47,628 bases of DNA from Smithellaceae bacterium (GTDB lineage Bacteria; Desulfobacterota; Syntrophia; Syntrophales; Smithellaceae). The translations under genes were made by a program, and so were the position numbers. The notes beneath the pieces are model-generated. The model made no database searches. It was not told the DNA's origin and saw only the letters and a list, made by a program, of their open reading frames with translations. This document shows, in pieces, positions 17,871 through 27,527 of this stretch; position 1 is the stretch's first letter; every line of letters starts with the position of its first letter. The stretch lies in NCBI GenBank assembly GCA_028693285.1, contig JAQUVQ010000017.1:1-47628 (forward strand). Reading direction: 5' to 3'.

Positions 17871-18650
17871 TCAGGATCGCCCGAGTATCCGGTTGATCTC
17901 GCGCAAAAGACGGGCGATTTCAGACTGCTCCCGAAGAAAGAAGCGGGCGCTGCTGTCATTCTTCCTGCCCACACGAACGGCGAGAATGCGCTTATGGTTC
18001 AGCCGGAAAACATCTTCATCGGTCTCGTCATCTCCGGCAAAAAACGCCTTTGAACACCCCGCCTGCCGCATGAGCAGCTTCAGAGCAGCGCCTTTGTCCG
18101 GAGCGTCTTCCGGAATCAGATTTTCAACGCATTTGCCCCCGACAAGCCTGGGCGGCGGAACCAGCCGGCCGGCGGCCCGGCGAATCATGGCATGTGCTTT
18201 TTTCCGGTTTTCGGCGTGCCGGTAGTGAACGGAAATCGTTGAACCCTTGTTTTCCATCACGATGCCTTCGCGGTCTTCCGCCGGAATGAGCGCTTCAAGC
18301 TGACGCTGCCAGTCCCGCGTTGCGCGGACAAAAGCCTTCTCCCGCGCCTTCCATCCCGAAAGCCCTTCCGCGCCGTGGTTCCCGACCAGATAACGGGGCG
18401 CAAACATCAGATGCCTGAGGGCGTCCGGGCGGGAACGCCCGGTAATGACCGCAACGGGCGCCTTTCCGGCAAGAACGGACAATTCCTCCTGGACCGCATC
18501 GGGTATTCCGGCGGCATCCGGGTGCGATACAATGGGCGCCAGCGTGCCGTCGAGATCAAAGGCAAAGAGCGTTGACCGATCCAGGAAATGCTCGAGAACG
18601 GGGAAAGAGTTCTTTTCGAAGAGATATTGAGCGGACGAATCCTGGCTCAT
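17871..18650 (-). CDS. otsB: Trehalose-6-phosphate phosphatase
   Basis: A 259-residue HAD-superfamily phosphatase that converts trehalose 6-phosphate to trehalose. HAD motif I is FDLDGTLAPIVSHP (nucleophile Asp near residue 33), motif II includes AVITGRSRPD, and motif IV GDDETDEDVF is near the C-terminus. The internal RATRDWQRQLEALIPAEDREG and ENKGSTISVHYRHAE are typical of OtsB. The start at 18650 overlaps the otsA stop by one base in an ATGA arrangement, indicating translational coupling; a longer frame from 18728 would lie inside otsA. Confidence 0.93.
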   Translation of the reverse strand: MSQDSSAQYLFEKNSFPVLEHFLDRSTLFAFDLDGTLAPIVSHPDAAGIPDAVQEELSVLAGKAPVAVITGRSRPDALRHLMFAPRYLVGNHGAEGLSGWKAREKAFVRATRDWQRQLEALIPAEDREGIVMENKGSTISVHYRHAENRKKAHAMIRRAAGRLVPPPRLVGGKCVENLIPEDAPDKGAALKLLMRQAGCSKAFFAGDDETDEDVFRLNHKRILAVRVGRKNDSSARFFLREQSEIARLLREINRILGRS

Positions 18651-20899
18651 AGCGCGACACCGATCCGTTCCGCCAGCTTTTCGCGCCGGCGGATGCGCGC
18701 CGCGTCCAGAAGCATTCGGGCCGCCCACCGGTAAACATTGAAATCTCTCACCATGGACCGCATGCTGCGCATCCGCGCCTGCTGTTCGAACTCGGGCATG
18801 GTGAGGGCCTGGTAGAGGGCGTCGGCCGTCTGTTCGATGTGATAGGGGTTGACAATCAGGGCTTCATAGAGCTCGTGGGCCGCTCCGGTAAAACGGCTGA
18901 GCACAAGGACTCCCCGTTCGTCGTCGCGGGCCGCTACGAATTCCTTGGCCACCAGGTTCATGCCGTCATGCAGGCTCGTCACCAGGCAGACGTCCACGGC
19001 GCGGTAGTAGCGGTTGATGTCGCGCGGTTCGTGATGCTCCACCCTCAGATGAACCGGCTGATAGCCGTCGCGGGAAAATCGTTCGTTGATCTGAGCGGCC
19101 AAAGCCCGTACACGGGCATCAAAGGCCTGGTATTCTTCAAGAACGGATCGCGACGGAGCGGCGATCTGGATGAAGCAAAACCGGCCGGCCATGTCCGGGT
19201 GCGTCTCCAGCAGACATTCGACGGCCCTCAAACGCTCGAGAATTCCCTTGGTGTAGTCCAGCCGGTCAACGCCGAGCCCCAGCAAAATATCCTTCCCGAG
19301 GTTCAGCTCACGTCGTATGTCTTCCCTGCAGCGGGCGACCGGCGGCTGCGTTTCCTGCCACGGCGACGGCCATTGGATGGAAATCGGATAGGCTTCAACC
19401 AGCGTGAGATTGCCGCCGTGGGAAATCGTGGAAGACGCGTAATTCACCCGCGTTTCGAGGTAGCGGTCCACGGTTTCCAGGAAATTCTTGCAATGGAAAG
19501 GCGTGTGAAAACCGACAATCGTGCTTCCCAGCATGCCTCGCAGGATTTCTTCGCGCCAGGGGCAAATGCCGAAGGATTCCGGATTCGGCCAGGGAATGTG
19601 CCAGAAGGTGATAATGGTTGCCCTGGGAAGAGACTGGCGGAGCATGCCCGGCAGCAGAGCAAAATGGTAGTCCTGAACCAGAACGACCGGGTCATCCCGT
19701 TCGGCTTCCCGGGCCACCGCGTCGGCAAAACGCTGATTGATCGCCACGTACCGGTTCCAGTCTCCGGTCCGGAAAATGGGACGCACATGCGCAATGTGGC
19801 ACAGCGGCCAGAGGCCCTCGTTGGCCAAACCGTAGTAGTATCCCTTCTCCTCTTCTTCCGTAAGCCAGATGCGCCGAAGCGTATATTCAGGATGCTCCGG
19901 CGGCACGCGGACATAATCCTTTTGGTCCACGACCTCCCGGTCGGCCGTGCCGCTGCCATGGGCGATCCATATTCCGGAGCAGGCGCGCAGGACCGGCTCC
20001 ACCGCCGTCACCAGTCCGCTGGCCGGGCGCTGAATCTCAATCCCTTCCCTGCCTTTCATGTGAATGTACGGCTCCCGGTTGGAAACCACAAGAATCTGCT
20101 CCCCCGCCAGTTGCTGGAAAAGCAAACTGCGGAGCGAATCCGGATTCCAGGAAAGAGTGAGATCATCGGCCATGCGCTTTTCCGCATCCATCGTGCGCAG
20201 GAGGGCGCGCAGATCACCCACCAGCGGCTGAAGTTCGGAGCTGGAAGACCTTGCAAAAGGCCTGATCAGGCCTTCGCCGCGCAGCAGGGCGCGGACGCCC
20301 GTCATCCAGCCGCGCCAGCTCAGATGGGCGATCAGGACGGTGATCACGGAGGTCACCAGGGAAAGAACGGCAAACAGGACCAGAAGATACTTGCGCGTGT
20401 CCTCGCTGCGCTGCCGGAAAAAGCTCATGTCGTGCAGCAACACCAGGGAGCCGGCCGGCATTCCCTCCATGAGAAAGGGATTGACGGCAACATGCACCAG
20501 CCCCTGCGGCAATTCCAGCAGCGATGGGGTTTTCCGGAGAGAAGGATCAGGAATGGAACAGCCGAGGCCGTCGGGAAAAGCCCGGGTTTTGAAGAGCAGA
20601 TTTCCCTGAACGTCGCAGTACCCCAGCGCAAAAAGGCGCTCGTCCTGCGTGGCGCGGGCCAGCAGGGACTGAATCTTTTTTTTGTTGCCCTGTTCCAGAA
20701 GTTCGCCCAGAGGCTCCTGGAGTGTGCTGGTCACCAGTTTTGACCGAATGTCCATGTCCCGCACCGACCAGCGCAGCGTCAGCTTGTCCACCAGGGGCAC
20801 CACCGCGTAAGCCAGGAGCGCCATGGCCGCGACGAGGGGAACGACAAAGCGCAGCGTAAGTCTCAGCGACCGGGAAGATTTGATGCTTTGAAGGCTCAT
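18647..20899 (-). CDS. otsA: Trehalose-6-phosphate synthase (GT20) with an N-terminal membrane/sensor module
   Basis: A 750-residue protein, far longer than the usual ~470-residue OtsA. The C-terminal part from about residue 270 is a GT20 glycosyltransferase that joins UDP- or ADP-glucose to glucose 6-phosphate: [41 protein letters not shown] and [19 protein letters not shown] are all present. The first ~270 residues hold a membrane helix at about 15-36 ([21 protein letters not shown]), a ~120-residue extracytoplasmic sensor-like segment, and a second helix at about 171-193 ([20 protein letters not shown]), then a HAMP-like stretch. So the synthase is tethered to the inner membrane and may respond to an external cue (inference). 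A GGGAGGGAAGG site precedes the ATG; it lies 13 bases after the GH15 gene. Confidence 0.92.
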   Translation of the reverse strand: MSLQSIKSSRSLRLTLRFVVPLVAAMALLAYAVVPLVDKLTLRWSVRDMDIRSKLVTSTLQEPLGELLEQGNKKKIQSLLARATQDERLFALGYCDVQGNLLFKTRAFPDGLGCSIPDPSLRKTPSLLELPQGLVHVAVNPFLMEGMPAGSLVLLHDMSFFRQRSEDTRKYLLVLFAVLSLVTSVITVLIAHLSWRGWMTGVRALLRGEGLIRPFARSSSSELQPLVGDLRALLRTMDAEKRMADDLTLSWNPDSLRSLLFQQLAGEQILVVSNREPYIHMKGREGIEIQRPASGLVTAVEPVLRACSGIWIAHGSGTADREVVDQKDYVRVPPEHPEYTLRRIWLTEEEEKGYYYGLANEGLWPLCHIAHVRPIFRTGDWNRYVAINQRFADAVAREAERDDPVVLVQDYHFALLPGMLRQSLPRATIITFWHIPWPNPESFGICPWREEILRGMLGSTIVGFHTPFHCKNFLETVDRYLETRVNYASSTISHGGNLTLVEAYPISIQWPSPWQETQPPVARCREDIRRELNLGKDILLGLGVDRLDYTKGILERLRAVECLLETHPDMAGRFCFIQIAAPSRSVLEEYQAFDARVRALAAQINERFSRDGYQPVHLRVEHHEPRDINRYYRAVDVCLVTSLHDGMNLVAKEFVAARDDERGVLVLSRFTGAAHELYEALIVNPYHIEQTADALYQALTMPEFEQQARMRSMRSMVRDFNVYRWAARMLLDAARIRRREKLAERIGVAL

Positions 20900-20912
20900 C
20901 CTTCCCTCCCTT

Positions 20913-22703
20913 CTAAAACGCGCTGTCCCAGCGCCTACTTAAGCGAATGGCGGAGTTGATCAGGCCCACCATGCTGTAGGTCTGAACAAAATTCCCCCAG
21001 GGATCGCCCGTGCGCGGATCGATGTGCTCGGCCAGAAGCCCGTGGCGGCTGCGGCGGGACAGAAGGTTTTCAAACAGCGCGCGGGCCTCCTCGCCGCGGT
21101 TCAGGGCGGCCAGGGCGTAAATGTACCAGAAGGTGCAGACCACAAAGGCGTTTTGAGGAACGCCGAAATCGTCCGTCTCCACGTAGCGGTAAATATAATC
21201 GCCGCGCCTGAGCTCCTTTTCAATCGCTCCCGCCGTCAGGGCAAAGCGCGGATCATCGGCGGGCAGAAACCCGATGTCGTGGAGCAGCAAAAGACTGGCA
21301 TCCAGCGAATCTCCGTCAAATGCGCCGACGAAAGACTGCTTTTTTTCATTCCACGCGCGGCGGCAGATGGTTGCGTGAATCCGGTCCGCCCGGCTCTGCC
21401 AGCAGGCGGCCCGTTGGGCCAAACCGATATAAACCCCGATTCTGGCCAGACGGTCGCAGGCCGCCCAGCACATCAGGCTGGAAAACGTGTGAACCCGCAA
21501 CTTGTTGCGCGTTTCCCACGGCCCCGAATCCGGCTGGTCGTGAACGGCAACGGCCGCCTCTCCCAGAAGCTCCAGCCTTGAGAAGAGAGCCGCTCCTCCC
21601 CGGTGGGCAAGTCTGCGGTCAAAAAAGGTGTGCGCCACGGCGAGGATGGCCGATCCGTAAACGTCATGCTGAATCTGTTCGCAGGCCTGGTTGCCGATCC
21701 GGACGGGCCCCATTCCCCGATAGCCGGGAAGGCTTTCGACGTCCCGCTCGTCCAGTCTCGCTCTGCCGTCAATGCCGTACACCGGCTGAATCCGGCCGTT
21801 GGGCGTTCCCGCCGCCACGTTGATGAGGTAATTCAAATACCGTTCCATCGTATTGGTCGTGCTGAGGCGGTTGAGGGCATTGACGACAAAATAGGAATCT
21901 CTCAGCCAGCAGTAGCGGTAGTCCCAGTTCCGGCCGGAATCCGGCGCTTCCGGAATCGATGTCGTCATGGCCGCGATGATGGCGCCCGTATCCTGAAACG
22001 TATTCAGCTTCAGGGTTATGGCGGCGCGGATCACCTCTTCCTGCCACTCAAAGGGAATGGACAGGTCTCTGACCCAGTTGCGCCAGCTTCCGATGGTTTC
22101 ATCCAGGAAACGGCGCGACAGATCGCCGATGGCGTCCGGAATGGTTTCGTCCGGCCCCAGAATCAGCGTGGCGGCGGTTTCCAGGAAAAAGGGGATTTCC
22201 TGAAGCACGGCGGTTACGGAAATGTCGGTGGTCAGGCGTAAAATCCAGGACGGCGCGACGTAGCGGATGTGATGACTGCCGTGGGTGACGGTGCAGCTCT
22301 GGCCGCCGTATTCGCACACGGGGCGGATGCGCACGCAAATGCGCGGCGTCCCGTGAATACGCCGGATTCGGCGAATCATCATCATCGGCATGAACGTCCG
22401 GCCGTACTGATGGAACCGGGGAGCAAAATCCGTGATTTCGATGGACGCGCCGTGCCGGTCCGTGAGCCGGGTCACGAGAACGGCCGTATTGGGCAGATAG
22501 GACTGGCTGGACTCCGCCTGATCGATCAGCTCCACCGCGCAATAGCCGGCCCCTTCTCCATCGGCATGTTCGCGCAAAAGAGAGCAGAAAACCGGGTCTC
22601 CGTCGAACCGGGGCAGACAGCTCCAGACGATTTCACCGCGCTCATCAATCAAAGCGCCGATGCGGCAGTTGCCGATCAGGCCGAGCTCAAGGGAATTTTT
22701 CAT
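20913..22703 (-). CDS. Glycoside hydrolase family 15 (trehalase/glucoamylase-like)
   Basis: A 596-residue GH15 enzyme. The N-terminus (LGLIGNCRIGALIDERGEIVW, FDGDPVF) and core motifs NWDYRYCWLRDSYFV, YGIDGRARLDERDVE, LPGYRGMGPVRIGN and LAEHIDPRTGDPWGNFVQTYS are typical of the intracellular bacterial GH15 branch that includes trehalases; the Glu in the last motif is a likely catalytic base. No signal peptide is seen. It is the first gene of an operon with otsA and otsB, so it most likely hydrolyses trehalose or a related alpha-glucoside (inference). The ATG at 22703 follows AAGGAAAACGTTTG; a TTG just upstream is not needed. Confidence 0.9.
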   Translation of the reverse strand: MKNSLELGLIGNCRIGALIDERGEIVWSCLPRFDGDPVFCSLLREHADGEGAGYCAVELIDQAESSQSYLPNTAVLVTRLTDRHGASIEITDFAPRFHQYGRTFMPMMMIRRIRRIHGTPRICVRIRPVCEYGGQSCTVTHGSHHIRYVAPSWILRLTTDISVTAVLQEIPFFLETAATLILGPDETIPDAIGDLSRRFLDETIGSWRNWVRDLSIPFEWQEEVIRAAITLKLNTFQDTGAIIAAMTTSIPEAPDSGRNWDYRYCWLRDSYFVVNALNRLSTTNTMERYLNYLINVAAGTPNGRIQPVYGIDGRARLDERDVESLPGYRGMGPVRIGNQACEQIQHDVYGSAILAVAHTFFDRRLAHRGGAALFSRLELLGEAAVAVHDQPDSGPWETRNKLRVHTFSSLMCWAACDRLARIGVYIGLAQRAACWQSRADRIHATICRRAWNEKKQSFVGAFDGDSLDASLLLLHDIGFLPADDPRFALTAGAIEKELRRGDYIYRYVETDDFGVPQNAFVVCTFWYIYALAALNRGEEARALFENLLSRRSRHGLLAEHIDPRTGDPWGNFVQTYSMVGLINSAIRLSRRWDSAF

Positions 22704-22960
22704 CAAACGTTTTCCTTATTTGAGGTTGTCCATTTTTTTCCATCGCAAATCACTCAACGGAGGTATGCCGGAAGCGATCAGGGAGCAACGGCGGACAGTC
22801 GGTATCGGTCAATTCGAGAACAGCGTTTGGTTAGAGGCGAAAGATTTGCTCATAGGCGTCTTGAGTATAGGAAAAGCCGCCGGGGATGTCAATGATGAAT
22901 CGATTCCGTGAAAGCCGCCGCGGCAATCCGAATAAAATGATTCAAAATTTCATTTTACGG

Positions 22961-22988
22961 TTTGTTTTTTTGTGATAGAAAAAACAAA
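22961..22988. repeat. AT-rich inverted repeat before the 23005 lipoprotein gene
   Basis: TTTGTTTTTT (22961-22970) and AAAAAACAAA (22979-22988) are perfect inverted 10-mers around an 8-base loop, 16 bases before the start codon. Together with the weaker AAAATGA/TCATTTT pair at about 22934-22956, it is the only structure seen in the 22704-23004 gap, which otherwise holds no gene. Confidence 0.5.
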
Positions 22989-23004
22989 AACAGGGAGCGT
23001 AAAC

Positions 23005-23514
23005 ATGCGTAAACCGGGAATGGTCTCAGCGGCCCTGCTGGCCGCGGTGCTCGCGGGGCTTTCGGCGGGCTGCTCGGGAAAGCTGCTCAAAGACATGGGC
23101 AGCTTCAAGCCGAGCGTCGAGGCGACGGAAAATTTCAAAAAGTTTGTTGTCCGGAGCGACTATGCCTATTTCATCAGCGGGTCGGACGTTTATCCCCTTG
23201 CCATTTTCGGCCTTCAGAAAGATTGGATCATCGACAGCGATGAGGACCTGTGGAAAAAAATCGAGCCGAAGCCGGAGGTCATGGCCGACCTCGTCACCAA
23301 CATGCAGAGGCGACTCAACGAGTGCTGCTATCAGAGCCCCCACGGCCTTGACATTCTGGACAACCAGGGCCGGAAAATCGGCGAGTGGTACTCCATGCTG
23401 GGACTCATCATCGGCATCAAAATAAAAGAAGGGGGAAAGGTGGTCATCTATCCCCCTTCCGATACGGACGACGTTAAAAAATACCAGGACAGAACCAGCG
23501 GCAAGGGCCGGTAA
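23005..23514 (+). CDS. Small predicted lipoprotein of unknown function
   Basis: A 169-residue envelope protein. The N-terminus is a clean lipoprotein signal (basic MRKPG, hydrophobic VSAALLAAVLAGL, lipobox LSAGC), so the mature protein starts at about Cys24 and is probably anchored in the outer or inner membrane. The mature part has a two-cysteine pair in NECCYQSP and no motif I recognise. A GGGAGCG site precedes ATG 23005; the GTG at 22972 would place extra residues before the signal and is rejected. It is a single gene, converging on the acyl-CoA dehydrogenase with a 2-base gap. Confidence 0.82.
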   Translation: MRKPGMVSAALLAAVLAGLSAGCSGKLLKDMGSFKPSVEATENFKKFVVRSDYAYFISGSDVYPLAIFGLQKDWIIDSDEDLWKKIEPKPEVMADLVTNMQRRLNECCYQSPHGLDILDNQGRKIGEWYSMLGLIIGIKIKEGGKVVIYPPSDTDDVKKYQDRTSGKGR

Positions 23515-23516
23515 GA

Positions 23517-24659
23517 TTACCTTGCCTGCAGCGCCCTGCCGATGGTCATGATTTCGGCTTCCTTGGTCCCTTCGTAAAGCTCCAGGATTTTTGCATCCCG
23601 GTACCATTTCTGCACGGGGTACTCTTCAATGTATCCATAGCCGCCGTGCAGCTCCACGGCGTAATTCGCGCAGAAGACGGCGGTCTGCCCGCCGTAGAAT
23701 TTAGCCATGGCCGCAAGCGTGTAATCGGGTTTCCCCTGATCGATCAGCCACGCCGCCTTGTACACCAGGCCGCGCAGCGCTTCTATGCGGATGGCCATTT
23801 CCGTAAGTTTCATCTGGGTGATCTGAAAAGCGCCCAGCGGAGCGCCGAAAGCGGTTCTTTCCTTGACATACTTGATGCTGGTTTCCAGGCACGCCTGCGC
23901 AAGCCCCAGGGCCTGGGCGGAAACCATCACGCGGGTGATGTCGAAAAAGTGCATGAGCTGGCGAAAGCCATTCCCCTCTTTTCCCACCAGATTGGATTGG
24001 GGAACGCGCACGTCTTCAAACGCGATCTCCGCCGTGTCGCTGGCGCGAATGCCCATCTTCCCGTGAATCTTGTTGCGCGTCACCCCTTTGGCGTCCGCCG
24101 GCACGATGATCAGGCTGAAGCTGTTGTGCTTCTTTTGATCGGGGTTGGTGATGCATTGCGCGACCATGAAATCACATACGGTGCCGTTCGTAATGAACAT
24201 TTTATTGCCGTTGATCACGTAGTCGGTTCCGTCCTTGACGGCCCGCGTCTTGTAGCCCGAGACATCCGTTCCCGCATTGGGTTCGGTGTAGGCGCCGGCG
24301 CACACTTGAACGCCCTGGCAGACCGGCGGCAGATAGGTTTTTTTCTGCTCTTCCGTTCCGTAGTTGAGGATGGACTCGCAGCCGAAGCCGGAGGCCACGA
24401 TATTCAGGCCGATGCCCATATCGATTTTGGACAATTCTTCCGTGATGATGGCATTGCCTAAGATGCCGGCGCCGGACCCTCCGTAGGCTTCCGGAATCCA
24501 CGCGCCGACCAGGCCGTTTTCGGCCGCCTTTTTCCGGATTTCCGGCAGATATTTCTCCTGCTCGTCGCACTGGGCGGAAACCGGCGCAATTTCCGCCGCG
24601 GCAAATTTATAGGCCATCTCCTTCAACATCCTCATTTCTTCCGTCAATTCGAAATCCAT
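23517..24659 (-). CDS. Acyl-CoA dehydrogenase
   Basis: A 380-residue FAD-dependent acyl-CoA dehydrogenase. Motifs include GAYTEPNAGTDVSGYKTRA near residue 120, MFITNGTVCDF, RTAFGAPLGAFQITQ, and the C-terminal ELHGGYGYIEEYPVQKWYRDAKILELYEGTKEAE. The catalytic Glu in YEGT is kept. Its sequence style (EPNAGTDVSGY, EGTKEAEIMTIGRAL) recalls short-chain and alicyclic acyl-CoA dehydrogenases of benzoate- and cyclohexanecarboxylate-degrading syntrophs, but that specificity is inference. It follows the 3-hydroxyacyl-CoA dehydrogenase gene by 75 bases on the same strand, making a beta-oxidation pair. Confidence 0.92.
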   Translation of the reverse strand: MDFELTEEMRMLKEMAYKFAAAEIAPVSAQCDEQEKYLPEIRKKAAENGLVGAWIPEAYGGSGAGILGNAIITEELSKIDMGIGLNIVASGFGCESILNYGTEEQKKTYLPPVCQGVQVCAGAYTEPNAGTDVSGYKTRAVKDGTDYVINGNKMFITNGTVCDFMVAQCITNPDQKKHNSFSLIIVPADAKGVTRNKIHGKMGIRASDTAEIAFEDVRVPQSNLVGKEGNGFRQLMHFFDITRVMVSAQALGLAQACLETSIKYVKERTAFGAPLGAFQITQMKLTEMAIRIEALRGLVYKAAWLIDQGKPDYTLAAMAKFYGGQTAVFCANYAVELHGGYGYIEEYPVQKWYRDAKILELYEGTKEAEIMTIGRALQAR

Positions 24660-24734
24660 GGATTATTTCTCCTTTTCATCAGTATTTAGATTGTTGCGAC
24701 GGCATGGAAGCCCGCATCCGCCTGCCGGATGATT

Positions 24735-25592
24735 TTATTTTTTGCCGTAATCGTAAACGCCCCGACCGGTTTTCCGTCCGAAATTTCCGGCGCGGACCAG
24801 CTTTCTCAAAATGGGCGCCGGACGGTATTTGTCGCCCAGTTCCCTGTGCAGGCCCTCGATAACGCGCAGCAGCGTCTCATTGCCCACCAGATCGGCCAGC
24901 GCCAGCGGCCCGATCGGATGATTGCAGCCCAGCACCATGCCTTTATCGATGTCTTCGGCCGACGCCAGCCCCTCGTCCAGCACAAAGAAGGCCTCGTTGA
25001 GCATGGTGCACAGAATCCGGTTGACGACAAAGGCCGGGGCCTCCTTTACCGTAATAACCTCTTTGCCGATTTTTTTGCCCCACTCCTGGGCGGCCCGCAG
25101 CGTTTCATCGGAGGTCTGATGACCGCGGATGATTTCCAGCAGACGCATCACCGGAACGGGATTGAAAAAATGCGTGCCGATGAAACGATCCGGCCGGCCG
25201 GTCACGGCCGCCATTTCCGTAATGCTGAGGCCGGACGTGTTGGTGAAAAACAGGCAGTGTTCGGGAACAACGGTTTCCAGTTCGGCATAGACTTTTTTCT
25301 TGACGTCCATGACTTCGATCACGACTTCCACCACAACGTCCGCGCCCGCGGCGGCCTGCTTCAAATCCAGCGTGGGTGTGATGCGGCCGAGAACCGCCTC
25401 CATGTGCGCCTGGGTCATTTTCCCTTTTTCGACGTCCCGGGCCAGGTTCTTTTTGATCGTGTTCATGCCTCCCTCCACGAACCGCTGTTCGATGTCCCGA
25501 AGAGCCACTTCGTACCCAGCCTGAGCGCAAACCTGCGCAATGCCGTTCCCCATCAGTCCCGCGCCCAACACACAAATTTTCTTGATTTCCAT
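24735..25592 (-). CDS. 3-hydroxyacyl-CoA dehydrogenase (3-hydroxybutyryl-CoA dehydrogenase type)
   Basis: A 285-residue NAD(H)-dependent dehydrogenase that interconverts 3-hydroxyacyl-CoA and 3-ketoacyl-CoA. The Rossmann motif [20 protein letters not shown] is at the N-terminus; the catalytic region [16 protein letters not shown] and the domain-linking [10 protein letters not shown] are present; the C-terminus ends with [14 protein letters not shown]. The length matches monofunctional bacterial HbdA/PaaH proteins without a crotonase domain. An AAGGAGAATGCTTT site precedes the ATG. It starts the two-gene beta-oxidation operon with the acyl-CoA dehydrogenase. The direction in the cell (fatty or aromatic acid breakdown versus acyl synthesis) is not shown. 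Confidence 0.93.
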   Translation of the reverse strand: MEIKKICVLGAGLMGNGIAQVCAQAGYEVALRDIEQRFVEGGMNTIKKNLARDVEKGKMTQAHMEAVLGRITPTLDLKQAAAGADVVVEVVIEVMDVKKKVYAELETVVPEHCLFFTNTSGLSITEMAAVTGRPDRFIGTHFFNPVPVMRLLEIIRGHQTSDETLRAAQEWGKKIGKEVITVKEAPAFVVNRILCTMLNEAFFVLDEGLASAEDIDKGMVLGCNHPIGPLALADLVGNETLLRVIEGLHRELGDKYRPAPILRKLVRAGNFGRKTGRGVYDYGKK

Positions 25593-25736
25593 AAAGCATT
25601 CTCCTTATCGAAAAATATTTTTCAACTTCCTGTTTACTGGGTGAATCTTGCCGGAAAAAATGCATCGGATGATTCGCTATTCAATGCGCTTGATGGTGTT
25701 TCTTAATTTTTTTTGACGGGGAAATCAACCACTTTT

Positions 25737-27500
25737 TCAAAAAAATGTTCCGCGCGAATCACCGGATGCCTGCCCTTCCGCCGCGTCCCGCCCTTCGGCG
25801 ACTCTCAGCCGGAAACCGTCTTTTTCCGTTTGCAGCAGCAGGCCGCACAGGTGGAACCGGCGGGCAAAGGAGTCGATTTTTTTCTTCCGGTGGGGCGTCG
25901 GCGCCTCGCCGCACCGGCCCGCGGGCGACACTGTCACAAAAAGACCGCTGCGATCCATGCCCGTCTCGATGCGGATAGAGGTCGGATGCGCCTGCGCAAG
26001 CCAGTCCAGAAAGGTCAGGAGCGTATTCGAAAAACGGCCGGCCGCGAGCGATACGTACGGCAGGGGCCTGTGCGGCAGGAAATGAACGACGGGGCGTTCG
26101 GCGGCCGGCTCGTGGCCGATGCGCAGAACCAGAGCGGCCAGAAACTGCGCGTCATCCTCCACGTAATCCAAAACGGAGTCGGTGAGGTGAGGGCTGTTCT
26201 GCCCCGCCCGCAGCACATCGTCGATCACCGCGTTGACGTCCGTTGGAATAAACTCCTCAAGATTGCGGCGTCCGTTCGCAATGCCGATAAAATCCAGAAG
26301 CAGGCTTGTGCCCCGGTGAATCAGCGGCTGGGGCAGGATGGCGGCCAGCGGCCGGGGATCAAAGAGCGATTTTACCTGTTCGACAATCGCCAGTGCGCCG
26401 TGCGCGAATTCCACCCGACGGATTTTTCCGGAATCCAGCCCGCGGCAGAGTTTGCGAAACTCCAGCAGGCAGGCGTCAATCTTCTCCATGGGCATCGCGC
26501 TGCGGCACCGGCAGGCGGCCTCTTCCTCCTCCAGACACTCCAGTTGATAGGCCACGTAGAGAAGGCGGCCGGCAATCGACGAAAAAACCTCCTCGGCTTC
26601 GTCCAAAAGCTCCAGCGCGTAGTCGGTGATCTGAAAGAGGCGCTCCTCGTTCATCCGGCTTACGTCGCCCAGCGAGAGGGTTTTGCGCTGAAGCCGCTGC
26701 AGGATGTCGCGGACTTTCCCGGACGGAATCAGGCCGCCGTGTCCGGGATAGCAGATCCTGACCGGCTTGTGATCCAAAAGCCATTGCACGTGCTTTTGAG
26801 TTTCGATGAGATGCTCCCGGTGCCAGCCGGAAATTCCGGCAACCATCGGATTGGCCGCGGCGAGCAAATCGCCGATAAAGAGAACTTCGCCGGCGCGGAT
26901 GCAGATGCTGTCGGGGCTGTGTCCGGGCGCCGAATATATTTCCAGGACGTCGCCTCCACCGATCGAGATGGTCTGCTGGAACATCGGCTGCTCCAGATTC
27001 GCGTGGATCGCCTCGGTCATGATGGTCATGCCCACGCCTTGCATCAGCGAAATGGAACGGGGGGCTTTTCTTCGTTTGTCGGTTTCCGTAAGCAGGCGGA
27101 TATCCGGCCGCAGGGACGGAAAAGCCACGCCGTAGAGTTCCGCGATGGTTTTTGCCGAATCTCCCTCACTCAGATAATCGGCCCCCTGTTCCTGGATGGC
27201 GATCCAGACGGGAGCCGTCGTCATGATCTGCCGGTGCCTGCCGACCTCCAGGGAATGGTCCAGATGACAGTGGGTCAGGTAAACGACGACCGGTCGGGAT
27301 CGTTCCCGCTGACAGTCCGTCAGGATCCGGTTCAGGTCGGCGGTCTGCGCGGCCAGCGCCCCGGCGTCGATCAAAAGAATCTGCCGGGGTGTGCGAATGA
27401 TGCAGGAATTGGAGGAGAGAAGATCGGGCTTGCGCAGATACGGATAGATTTCCGCCTGCCGACTTCCCGGAAGAGGCTGCCAGACCTGATTCTGAAGCAC
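25737..27500 (-). CDS. Metallo-beta-lactamase-fold protein with a C-terminal degenerate histidine-kinase-like region
   Basis: A 587-residue two-part protein. The first ~300 residues are a metallo-beta-lactamase fold: VVYLTHCHLDHSLEVG gives HxHxDH, APGHSPDSICI the next His and YPGHGGLIPSG the last. The remaining ~290 residues start with long helices (LFQITDYALELLDEAEEVFSS) and end with a segment shaped like a kinase ATPase domain (VNAVIDDVLRAG, FSNTLLTFLDWLAQAHP, GLFVTVSPAG), but the N-box Asn and the D-x-G-x-G are missing, so no kinase activity is expected. The start is GTG 27500 with AAAGGAG 6 bases before. It lies 27 bases after the AOR gene in the same operon. Function is unknown. Confidence 0.75.
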   Translation of the reverse strand: MLQNQVWQPLPGSRQAEIYPYLRKPDLLSSNSCIIRTPRQILLIDAGALAAQTADLNRILTDCQRERSRPVVVYLTHCHLDHSLEVGRHRQIMTTAPVWIAIQEQGADYLSEGDSAKTIAELYGVAFPSLRPDIRLLTETDKRRKAPRSISLMQGVGMTIMTEAIHANLEQPMFQQTISIGGGDVLEIYSAPGHSPDSICIRAGEVLFIGDLLAAANPMVAGISGWHREHLIETQKHVQWLLDHKPVRICYPGHGGLIPSGKVRDILQRLQRKTLSLGDVSRMNEERLFQITDYALELLDEAEEVFSSIAGRLLYVAYQLECLEEEEAACRCRSAMPMEKIDACLLEFRKLCRGLDSGKIRRVEFAHGALAIVEQVKSLFDPRPLAAILPQPLIHRGTSLLLDFIGIANGRRNLEEFIPTDVNAVIDDVLRAGQNSPHLTDSVLDYVEDDAQFLAALVLRIGHEPAAERPVVHFLPHRPLPYVSLAAGRFSNTLLTFLDWLAQAHPTSIRIETGMDRSGLFVTVSPAGRCGEAPTPHRKKKIDSFARRFHLCGLLLQTEKDGFRLRVAEGRDAAEGQASGDSRGTFF

Positions 27501-27527
27501 GGGAGACTCCTTTCCAGCCGTGAATCT

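Noticed and set aside
18839-20743. 634-codon open frame on the + strand
   Set aside because: Antisense shadow of otsA, which has unmistakable GT20 motifs on the other strand.
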